A stretch of DNA of 11,314 bases, taken from positions 1 to 11,314 of the forward strand of contig JAGGXG010000113.1 in NCBI GenBank assembly GCA_021163175.1, given 5' to 3'. Below the pieces are notes generated by a model. That model was not told the origin of the DNA, ran no database searches, and was given only the letters and a program-made list of their open reading frames with translations. The DNA comes from Thermoplasmata archaeon (lineage in GTDB: Archaea; Thermoplasmatota; E2; UBA202; JdFR-43). The translations under genes and the position numbers were made by a program. This document shows positions 1-5,592 of this stretch, in pieces; position 1 is the first letter of the stretch, and each line of letters begins with the position of its first letter.

Positions 1-394
1 AGCAATGTCTTCTTTTATGCAAAAATAATGGATAGAAAATATGGAAAGGCATGTGCAAAAATTTTGGAAGATGTTGCCAATGGAAAAATAAAGGCATGCA
101 TTTCTCCTTTGGTTGCAATTGAAGTGGCAAAACCCCCTTAGAAAATATGGAATAAAAGGGATAAAAGATACAATAGATGCAATTTTGTCTCTGGATATAA
201 ATGTGCGTCCTTTAGATGAAATTATAATAAAAATGGCAGCAGAAATTTTTGATAAATTTGGCATAAGTCCATATGATTGTATTCATGTTGCAACGATGAA
301 TGCAAGAGGAATAAAAGAAATTATATCTGCAGATAAAGAATTTGATAAAATAACGAATATAAAAAGAATCGACCCATTGCGTTATGAAGATTAA
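1..394 (+). pseudogene. PIN-domain (VapC-like) ribonuclease, partial and frameshifted
   Basis: The reading frame is open from base 1 (starting SNVFFYAKIMDRKYG) and stops at the TAG at 139-141. The same protein resumes one frame over (NPLRKYGIKGIKDTIDAIL...) and runs to the TAA at 392-394. Joined, the two pieces read as a PIN domain that lacks only its first few residues, including the first catalytic Asp expected just before the window. Visible acidic positions are the Glu of AIEVA (121-123), the Asp of SPYDCIHVATM (275-277) and the Asp of SADKEFDKI near the C-terminus. PIN proteins are Mg-dependent RNases, often VapC toxins paired with a small antitoxin gene upstream, which would lie outside the window. 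The break sits at AAAACCCCC (129-137); removing one base restores the frame. It may be a true pseudogene or a homopolymer sequencing error. The PIN assignment is fairly secure; activity is unknown. Confidence 0.72.
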
Positions 395-410
395 AAAACT
401 TGTTTCCAAA

Positions 411-418
411 AATTTAAG
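411..418 (+). promoter_or_regulatory. TATA-like box for the AcnX/IPK operon
   Basis: AATTTAAG is centred about 27 nt before the ATG at 442, with A-rich sequence before it. No Shine-Dalgarno motif precedes that ATG. Both facts fit an archaeal promoter giving a leaderless mRNA that starts at or near base 442. This is inferred from position and composition only. Confidence 0.4.
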
Positions 419-441
419 AAATGGCATGTATTATAGCTACG

Positions 442-1611
442 ATGTATCTCACTAAAGAGCAGGAGGCAATGTTGGATGGTGAGCATGGCAGCATTATAGC
501 GAGAATGATGCGTTTGCTTGTCAGGCTTGGAGACATATACAATGCTGAAAAAATGATTAAGGTTGCAAGCGTTCAGGTTGCTGGCGTTTCATACAAAAGC
601 ATAGGTGATCCAGGCCTCGAGTTTTTGCAGGATATCGCAAAAGAGGCGAGAGTGCGAGTTTTAACATTTCTAAATCCTGCTGGAATGGATCTGGAAAAAT
701 GGAAGGAAATGGGAATAGATGAAAGCTTTGCAAAAAAGCAACTTGCGATAATCGAGGCTTTCAGAAAAATGTGCATCATAATATCTGCAACATGCACTCC
801 TTACTTGGCTGGAAATTTGCCTCATTATAAGCAGCATATTGCATGGAGCGAGAGCTCGGCTGTGAGCTTTGCCAACTCTGTCATAGGAGCAAGAACGAAT
901 CGCGAAGGCGGGCCATCTGCTCTGGCAGCAGCCATCACAGGCTTTACACCATACTATGGCCTGCATCTTGATGAAAACAGGCAGCCAGATTATGTTATAG
1001 AGGTGAAAACAGAGTTAAAGCACAATTCAGATTTCGCCGCCATGGGCTATTACATAGGCAAAGCAATAAAAAACAAAATCCCGTATTTCAAGGGCATAAA
1101 AGAGGCAGATACAGACCAGCTAAAAGCGCTGGGAGCAGCGGCGGCAGCGAGCGGAGCGGTAGCATTGTATCATGTCGATGGCATCACACCAGAATCAGAT
1201 AAAGTTGGAATCGATGGCTTGGAAAAAATAGAATTTGGAAAGGATGAGTTAAAGGAGACATATGAAATGTTGAACAATGGAGAGGAGCCAGACATAGTCA
1301 TATTTGGTTGTCCTCACGCTTCTATAGCCGAGATTTTCAAAATTGCGAAGATTTTAGAGGGAAGAAAGGCGAAGAGACCATTCTGGATCGTTACATCAAG
1401 GGCTACAAAAGAAATGGCTCGCAAGATAGGACTTGAGGAAGCGATAGAAAAAGCAGGTGGAAAGATATATGCTGACACATGCATGGTTGTCTCGCCAATC
1501 GAAAATTTATTTAAAACAACAGGCGTGAATTCAGCCAAAGCTGCCCATTATTTGCCTGGCTTTTGCAAACAAAAGGTTGTTTTCAACAATATGGAGGCGT
1601 TGTTAAAATGA
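442..1611 (+). CDS. Phosphomevalonate dehydratase large subunit (aconitase X, AcnX catalytic domain)
   Basis: 389 aa, the usual size of the archaeal AcnX large subunit. In archaea this enzyme, with its small subunit, dehydrates (R)-5-phosphomevalonate to trans-anhydromevalonate 5-phosphate using an Fe-S cluster. Three cysteines in conserved-looking contexts are candidate cluster ligands: Cys118 in SATCTPYLAGN, Cys290 in FGCPHAS and Cys347 in YADTCMVVSPIEN. Other family-like blocks are SFANSVIGARTNREGGPSAL and the Ala-rich SGAVALYHVDGITPE segment. I chose the ATG at 442 because MYLTKEQEAMLDGEHG is the typical family N-terminus and a TATA-like box sits at leaderless distance. An in-frame ATG at 421 would add seven residues (MACIIAT) that look unrelated to the family. 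The stop overlaps the small-subunit start (ATGA), so the pair should be made in balance. The family assignment is strong; the substrate follows from the archaeal context and the neighbouring isopentenyl phosphate kinase. Confidence 0.92.
   Translation: MYLTKEQEAMLDGEHGSIIARMMRLLVRLGDIYNAEKMIKVASVQVAGVSYKSIGDPGLEFLQDIAKEARVRVLTFLNPAGMDLEKWKEMGIDESFAKKQLAIIEAFRKMCIIISATCTPYLAGNLPHYKQHIAWSESSAVSFANSVIGARTNREGGPSALAAAITGFTPYYGLHLDENRQPDYVIEVKTELKHNSDFAAMGYYIGKAIKNKIPYFKGIKEADTDQLKALGAAAAASGAVALYHVDGITPESDKVGIDGLEKIEFGKDELKETYEMLNNGEEPDIVIFGCPHASIAEIFKIAKILEGRKAKRPFWIVTSRATKEMARKIGLEEAIEKAGGKIYADTCMVVSPIENLFKTTGVNSAKAAHYLPGFCKQKVVFNNMEALLK
1593..1597 (+). promoter_or_regulatory. Shine-Dalgarno site for AcnX small subunit
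   Basis: GGAGG lies 10 nt before the ATG at 1608, inside the end of the large-subunit gene. It supports the ATG at 1608 rather than earlier in-frame codons, which would run back into the large-subunit coding sequence. Confidence 0.6.
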
Positions 1612-1997
1612 AGGCTCGAACCATATATCCGGGAAAGGTGAAAGGTGTAGCATTAGTAAGCCGTGAGCCTATTGGCTTCTATGGCGGAATAGATATGAAG
1701 ACAGGTATTGTAATAGAAAAAGGGCATCCATTGGAGGGAAAAAGTGTGAAGGGAAAGATACTTGTTTTCCCATATGGAAAAGGCTCTACAGTGGGAAGCT
1801 ATGTCATATATGGGTTAAAAAAGAATGGAGTTGCTCCTCTTGCGATAATAAATAAGGAGACAGAAACTATAGTGGCGACAGGCGTTATACTCGCTGCAAT
1901 TCCATGCGTTGATGGCGTTGATATAGAAAAAATAAAGGATGGAAACATTGTTGAAATAGATGCGGGAGAAAAGGAAGCGGAAGTAAAAATAGAATGA
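1608..1997 (+). CDS. Phosphomevalonate dehydratase small subunit (aconitase X swivel domain)
   Basis: 129 aa, matching the small, swivelling-domain subunit of archaeal AcnX (DUF126-type). It partners the product of the gene before it to form the active phosphomevalonate dehydratase. The diagnostic segment is GKGSTVGSYVIYGL from about residue 57. Ser60 or Ser64 there corresponds to the serine region that completes an aconitase-family active site. The N-terminus MKARTIYPGKVKGVALVS, with GGIDMKTGIVIEKGHPLEG following, is typical of the family. The start at 1608 overlaps the large-subunit stop by ATGA and has a GGAGG site. The 3' end overlaps the kinase gene in the same way. Bacterial and fungal AcnX relatives act on hydroxyproline-derived substrates, often as one fused chain; the split form here fits the archaeal type. 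Confidence 0.9.
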   Translation: MKARTIYPGKVKGVALVSREPIGFYGGIDMKTGIVIEKGHPLEGKSVKGKILVFPYGKGSTVGSYVIYGLKKNGVAPLAIINKETETIVATGVILAAIPCVDGVDIEKIKDGNIVEIDAGEKEAEVKIE

Positions 1998-2758
1998 TTC
2001 TGATAAAACTTGGAGGAAGCATCATAAGCGACAAAAACAAGCCATTCTCATTCAATGAGGGTGTTGTGAGGAATGTTGCAGCAGAGTTAAAAAATCTCTA
2101 TCCCGAAAAAAGCTTTATCCTTGTGCACGGCGGCGGCAGCTTTGGGCATCCAATGGCGAGAAAATATGGGATAAGAGGAGGGCTGGCGGCGGGAGAAACA
2201 AAAAAGCTTATTGGATTCAGCCACACACATGAGGCGATGCTTGAGTTGAATGAGAAAATCATCGATATATTTTTAAAGGCGGAACTTCCAGCTTTTTCAA
2301 TAAGTTCTTCATCAATATTCATTACAGATAAAGGAAATATAGTGCATGGGGAGCTGAAGGTTATAAAAGAGGCTCTAAAAATTGGATTGATTCCGGTTCT
2401 TTTTGGAGACGTTGTCATAGATGAAAGCAAAGGAATGGACATAATTTCTGGCGATGCAATAATGGCATATATTGCAAATGAAATGAAAGCAGAGAAAGCA
2501 ATATTTCTGATGGATGTGGATGGAATATATGATAGGGAGCCGGGCAAAAAAGATGCAAGGCTGATAGATGTGATCGACGAAACCACTGTGATAAGGCATG
2601 GGATGGAAAAAATAGATGTTACTGGAGGAATAAAAAATAAAATAAGGGAAGCGATGAAAATGGATTGCATGGTATATTTCATAAATGGAATGGTAAAAGG
2701 AAATTTAACAAAAGCAATAAAAGGAGAAAAAATTGGAACCATAAAGAAAAGAAAGTAA
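1994..2758 (+). CDS. Isopentenyl phosphate kinase
   Basis: 254 aa, the usual size. The enzyme phosphorylates isopentenyl phosphate with ATP to isopentenyl diphosphate, the last step of the archaeal mevalonate pathway and the source of C5 units for ether lipids. It has the amino acid kinase fold: IKLGGSIISDK at the N-terminus (Lys5, Lys14), the glycine-rich VHGGGSFGHP loop with His52, then ISGDAIMAYIA, FLMDVDGIYDREP and VTGGIKNKI in the nucleotide-binding half. A His directly after SFG marks isopentenyl phosphate kinases and binds the substrate phosphate; other kinases of the fold lack it. The start at 1994 overlaps the AcnX small-subunit stop (ATGA). Adjacency to both AcnX subunits strongly supports the role. 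The decarboxylase that would link the two steps (UbiD family with its UbiX partner) is not in this window. Confidence 0.93.
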   Translation: MILIKLGGSIISDKNKPFSFNEGVVRNVAAELKNLYPEKSFILVHGGGSFGHPMARKYGIRGGLAAGETKKLIGFSHTHEAMLELNEKIIDIFLKAELPAFSISSSSIFITDKGNIVHGELKVIKEALKIGLIPVLFGDVVIDESKGMDIISGDAIMAYIANEMKAEKAIFLMDVDGIYDREPGKKDARLIDVIDETTVIRHGMEKIDVTGGIKNKIREAMKMDCMVYFINGMVKGNLTKAIKGEKIGTIKKRK

Positions 2759-2764
2759 AATATA
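2757..2764 (+). promoter_or_regulatory. TATA-like box for the CBS/antiporter pair
   Basis: AAAATATA follows a purine-rich stretch that could serve as a TFB-recognition element. It is centred about 24 nt before the GTG at 2784. No Shine-Dalgarno motif lies between, as expected for a leaderless transcript. The CBS/antiporter pair may therefore be a separate unit from the mevalonate operon, though read-through is also possible. Confidence 0.42.
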
Positions 2765-2783
2765 CTTCTTTCTATTACATCTT

Positions 2784-3248
2784 GTGGAGCTTAAATTAAA
2801 GGAGCTGCATGAGAAAAAAATAGAAGAAATAATCGATGCCCAAACATTGTGGAATCTTCCATTGCTGGAAAAAAACGCTTCCATCTCATCCGTTCTTTCT
2901 GTTCTTGCTGCTCGCGACCATGTATGGATTGTCGAAAAAAAGGGAAGCAAGCATCTCGTGGGAATAATAACAGAAAACGATATCTTAAAATTGCTTGCTC
3001 CTGCACGTCTTCCAAAATATGTTTTTGGCAAAAAATATGGAATCTCTCTTGAATATGGAACCGCTCAAAAAGCAGAAGACATAATGTGTCGCCATTTGAT
3101 AAAATGCTCACCAGATGAAAAAATAGGGGATGTGCTGAAAAGAATGGTGAATGCAGGGCTGCGCCGCCTCCCCGTGGTGAGAGGAAATGAGATTGTTGGT
3201 GAGATAACAGCTCATTTCATTGTTCAGATATTGCTTGGGAAGAGATAA
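2784..3248 (+). CDS. Tandem CBS-domain protein, likely antiporter regulator
   Basis: 154 aa consisting of little more than a pair of CBS motifs (a Bateman module). The first spans roughly residues 18-75 (VLAARDHVWIVEKKG ... VGIITENDILKLL). The second spans roughly 95-154 (AEDIMCRHLIKCSPDEKIG ... RRLPVVRGNEIVGEITAHF). CBS pairs bind adenine nucleotides or related ligands and switch a partner's activity; this protein has no catalytic domain of its own. The start is a GTG. No ATG occurs in frame before residue 100, and a TATA-like box sits at leaderless distance. The antiporter gene begins one base after this stop codon, which makes the antiporter the obvious candidate partner. Fused CBS-transporter arrangements are known in other families, but a regulatory link here is inference from spacing. 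Confidence 0.85.
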   Translation: MELKLKELHEKKIEEIIDAQTLWNLPLLEKNASISSVLSVLAARDHVWIVEKKGSKHLVGIITENDILKLLAPARLPKYVFGKKYGISLEYGTAQKAEDIMCRHLIKCSPDEKIGDVLKRMVNAGLRRLPVVRGNEIVGEITAHFIVQILLGKR

Positions 3249-3249
3249 A

Positions 3250-4443
3250 ATGGAAGAGCTCGGAATATTATTGCTTGAAATCGGGTTAGCTCTTCTTCTG
3301 GCAAAAATTTTCGGATATGCAATGGAAAGGATAAAGCAGCCGGCTGTCATAGGAGAAATATTTGCGGGAATAATTCTGGGGCCATTCATTTTGGGGCATT
3401 TCTTCGACTTCAATTTTTTGGTTCCAGCAATGACAGGCGACGCTACCATAAGACTTGCTGCCCAGGAAGAAATGAGAAACATATCATATATTGGAATTAT
3501 CCTGCTCCTCTTCCTTTCAGGAATTGAAACCGGTGTGGAAGAAATAAAAGGAGCTGGCAAAAGCGGGATGATAACCTCGCTGTTTGATGTTTCCATTGCC
3601 TTCATATTCGGATATGTTGTTGGAACGATTTTGGGCTACGATACAATGCGTTCAATAGCGATAGGAAACATTTTTACTGCAACGAGCGTTGGCATAACAG
3701 TTCGCACCTTAATGGACATGAATGCATTGCATACGAATGTGGGCAATCTTATTCTCACTGTAGCAGTTTTGGATGATATCCTCGGCATTGTTGTTTTGTC
3801 TCTTACCCTTGGAAAAGGCTCAATAGATATGCTTTTTGTAAAAGTTTCACTATTCTTTGCCTTGTTTTTCATAATCCTTGCCATATTGCATAGATACCAG
3901 CGCATTCATCTGCATATCTCCATACCAAGATTTGCTCTTACAATTGCCCTTTCTTTCTGCTTCATTTTTTCAGCTTTAGCTCTTTCATTGGGCTTGGCAG
4001 CCATAACGGGCTCATTTTTTGCAGGATTGCTTTTCAGCATGGTTCCCCAGAGGAGAAGAATTTCTGAGTTCATTCATCAAATTGGTGATGTTTTCTTCAT
4101 TCCTCTCTTCTTTGTATGGGTTGGAGCAAGCTTTGATTTCAATGCATTGGAAGGCGTTGGCACTCTTATATTATACTTCATTCCATTTGCTCTGGCTGGA
4201 AAAATCATTGGATGCAGTGTGGGGGCGAGGATAAACGGATTTTCTAATAGAGAGGCTATCGCTGTTGGCATAGGTATGATGCCACGTATGGAAGTCGCAT
4301 TGATTGTGGCAACAACTGAAATATCAATGGGAATATGGGGAAATCTCGCCCACCAAATTTTGGCAGCCACAATCCTGCTTGTAATAATATCTTCTTTAAT
4401 AACTCCATTTGCTCTCAAAGCAGTATATAAACCACAGAAATAA
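3250..4443 (+). CDS. Cation:proton antiporter, CPA2 family (NapA/KefB-like membrane domain)
   Basis: 397 aa and almost wholly hydrophobic, with about 12-13 predicted membrane helices. It is probably a Na+ or K+/H+ antiporter of the cytoplasmic membrane. Family signs are GLALLLAKIFGYAMERIKQP, VIGEIFAGIILGPFILG and FLSGIETGVEEIK, followed by the ion-binding helix TVAVLDDILGIVVLSL with Asp175-Asp176. A late helix reads GMMPRMEVALIVA with Arg346 and Glu348. Paired acidic residues are typical of electrogenic exchangers such as NapA and NhaA, while electroneutral types usually have Asn-Asp. The chain ends soon after the last helix, so there is no C-terminal RCK/TrkA-N domain as in KefB/KefC. The CBS protein encoded immediately before it may supply the regulatory part. 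The ATG at 3250 was chosen because it lies one base after the CBS stop and begins a natural first helix; an upstream in-frame start would overlap CBS coding sequence. Confidence 0.9.
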   Translation: MEELGILLLEIGLALLLAKIFGYAMERIKQPAVIGEIFAGIILGPFILGHFFDFNFLVPAMTGDATIRLAAQEEMRNISYIGIILLLFLSGIETGVEEIKGAGKSGMITSLFDVSIAFIFGYVVGTILGYDTMRSIAIGNIFTATSVGITVRTLMDMNALHTNVGNLILTVAVLDDILGIVVLSLTLGKGSIDMLFVKVSLFFALFFIILAILHRYQRIHLHISIPRFALTIALSFCFIFSALALSLGLAAITGSFFAGLLFSMVPQRRRISEFIHQIGDVFFIPLFFVWVGASFDFNALEGVGTLILYFIPFALAGKIIGCSVGARINGFSNREAIAVGIGMMPRMEVALIVATTEISMGIWGNLAHQILAATILLVIISSLITPFALKAVYKPQK

Positions 4444-4478
4444 TTTAGGATGAAAGGAATAATAAATGCACATGCTCC
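4444..4478. other. Convergent 3' junction between antiporter and asparaginase-like gene
   Basis: Only 35 bases separate the stop of the plus-strand antiporter gene from the stop of the minus-strand asparaginase-like gene. I see no hairpin and no strong T-run for either strand here. Any termination must occur inside the opposing gene or at weak U-rich stretches, so the two transcripts may overlap at their 3' ends. Confidence 0.5.
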
Positions 4479-4988
4479 TCAAGTTCCTTCTCCATCTCTA
4501 GCTTCCTGATAATCAAATCTTCCATCTTTCCTCCTTTTGCATTTTTCCCAGGGAATAACTCTTCCCGACATGGCGATATAAATCCCATCCTCTATGAAAT
4601 GCATTGCTCCTATGGCAACCCCTATGTTTATTGGAGCATCTGATTCATAAAATCTTTCTGGAAGAAAAGCTCCCGTCAAAATTATTTTCTTATCTTTTAT
4701 ATTGCTTAGCATTCTTGCTGTTTCAAGCATTGTATCTGTTCCATGGGTTATTATTATTTTGTCATTATCCAAACTTCTGCATATCTCAAGCAGTTTCTTT
4801 CTATCCTCTTCATTCATATCCAGACTATCTTTCTTCATGGCGGATATTATCTCATAATCAAAAGATGGCTTTAACCTTTTCATTATTCTTTTAACCGCCG
4901 CCTCTCCTATTTCAAAGGCATATCCTCCTTTTCTTTTTGGATAGTCCTTGTCTATTGTCCCTCCACACTGGATAAAGGTTATTTTCAT
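4479..4988 (-). CDS. Single-domain asparaginase-like protein
   Basis: 169 aa matching only the N-terminal half of L-asparaginases, which are normally about 320-340 aa. The motifs are well kept: QCGGTIDK with Thr11, the Asp54-Ser55 pair of KKDSLDM, and THGTDTM with Thr84-Asp85 (the second catalytic Thr and its Asp). Then come ILTGAFLPER and a lysine-rich stretch (Lys149, Lys151) where the triad Lys would be expected. It ends naturally at a GRFDYQEARDGEGT tail, and no C-terminal domain is encoded in the 35 bases that follow. Full-length enzymes hydrolyse Asn to Asp and ammonia and draw substrate residues from the second domain. Short stand-alone asparaginase-domain proteins of this size exist, but their activity is unclear to me. 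The start lacks a Shine-Dalgarno site and has a TATA-like box 26 nt upstream. Catalytic function and substrate are uncertain. Confidence 0.82.
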   Translation of the reverse strand: MKITFIQCGGTIDKDYPKRKGGYAFEIGEAAVKRIMKRLKPSFDYEIISAMKKDSLDMNEEDRKKLLEICRSLDNDKIIITHGTDTMLETARMLSNIKDKKIILTGAFLPERFYESDAPINIGVAIGAMHFIEDGIYIAMSGRVIPWEKCKRRKDGRFDYQEARDGEGT

Positions 4989-5010
4989 GATTCTAAATGC
5001 GATATCAATT

Positions 5011-5018
5011 AAAATTTA
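5011..5018 (-). promoter_or_regulatory. TATA-like box for the asparaginase-like gene
   Basis: TAAATTTT, read on the minus strand, is centred about 26 nt before the ATG at 4988. The bases between contain no Shine-Dalgarno motif, so a leaderless transcript is likely. This is a call from position and composition only. Confidence 0.4.
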
Positions 5019-5074
5019 ACTCTTCCCTTTGTATTGTGAAGGAATATGTTTCTACCCATCAAATATAAGTAATG

Positions 5075-5111
5075 AAAAAGCTGGGGCAAAAGAAAGTGGA
5101 TTGGAACAAAA
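5075..5111 (-). terminator. Candidate U-run terminator of the nnr-adh-GNAT operon
   Basis: Read on the minus strand, 50-90 nt after the GNAT stop, there are successive T-runs: TTTT at 5111-5108, TTTCTTTT at 5095-5088 and TTTTT at 5079-5075. Archaeal RNA polymerase often stops at such U-tracts without a hairpin. No stem-loop is evident. The evidence is weak. Confidence 0.3.
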
Positions 5112-5160
5112 GCCTTAATTTGAGAGCAGTGGAAGTATGAGATGGATATTTGTGGCTTTT

Positions 5161-5592
5161 TTACCTCAGCTTTTTCATCATTTTATAATGCTGTATTTCT
5201 CCAAACAAAACATAGCTTTTCTCAACAATTTTATATCCATTTTTTTCGTAAAATCCAACTGCATTTTCTCTTGCGTTTAATACTATATGGCTTGCCCCTC
5301 TTTCTTTTGCTATTTCTTCCGATCTTTGCAGCATCGTGCTTCCTATGCCACGCCTTCTATAGTTTTCATCAACTGCCATATACCTTATCTGCGCCTCCTC
5401 CTTGCTATTAAAATGCAATCTCGCTACACCCACAATTTTATCTCCATCGCATGCCATAATATGTATGCTTTTATCCTCCAATTCATCTTTTTCACTTCCT
5501 CTTGGCTGATTCCATGGTTTTCTTAAAACACGCCATCTTAATTCATAGTAATCTTCGAATTGTTTGCCCTGAGGAAAACAAATTTTTATCAT
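5161..5592 (-). CDS. GNAT-family N-acetyltransferase
   Basis: 143 aa, a single GNAT domain that transfers an acetyl group from acetyl-CoA to an unidentified amine. The acetyl-CoA pyrophosphate-binding loop is RRRGIGSTML (residues 79-88, fitting the R/Q-x-x-G-x-G/A rule), preceded by strand QIRYMAVDENY. The later segment ASHIVLNARENAVGFYEKNGYKIVE is the usual helix and strand that close the fold. The N-terminal segment LRWRVLRKPWNQPRGSEKDE resembles stand-alone GNATs such as the ElaA/YjcF types more than the ribosomal RimI group, so the substrate is open. The ATG overlaps the stop of the alcohol dehydrogenase gene (ATGA), so it is the last gene of that operon. No clear Shine-Dalgarno site is seen, so translation probably depends on coupling. 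Confidence 0.86.
   Translation of the reverse strand: MIKICFPQGKQFEDYYELRWRVLRKPWNQPRGSEKDELEDKSIHIMACDGDKIVGVARLHFNSKEEAQIRYMAVDENYRRRGIGSTMLQRSEEIAKERGASHIVLNARENAVGFYEKNGYKIVEKSYVLFGEIQHYKMMKKLR

Larger units (their letters stand above)
4989..5160. other. Intergenic spacer between asparaginase-like gene and GNAT gene
   Basis: This is the longest gene-free stretch in the window (172 bases). It holds the probable promoter of the asparaginase-like gene near 5011-5018 and U-run termination candidates for the minus-strand operon near 5075-5111. It also holds one 22-codon plus-strand frame, 5072-5140 (MKKLGQKKVDWNKSLNLRAV...), which I do not call as a gene. I see no tRNA-like or strong hairpin structure. 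Confidence 0.5.

Noticed and set aside
1136..1164. GC-rich GCAGCGGCGGCAGC-like repeat
   Set aside because: It encodes the Ala-rich segment just before SGAVALYHVDGITPE in AcnX, which fits the family. It is codon repetition, not a separate repeat element.
2098..2742. Long minus-strand open frame (214 codons) opposite isopentenyl phosphate kinase
   Set aside because: Its translation has no recognisable motif and is rich in Ser, Ile and Phe, as expected from antisense of AT-rich coding sequence. The kinase on the other strand has all its motifs.
4444..4478. Possible bidirectional terminator between convergent genes
   Set aside because: No inverted repeat and no adequate T-run on either strand within the 35 bases.
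5072..5140. 22-codon plus-strand frame in the intergenic spacer
   Set aside because: Too short to call, with no Shine-Dalgarno site, and the nearby AT-rich box is too close to its ATG. Kept only as an observation about the spacer.
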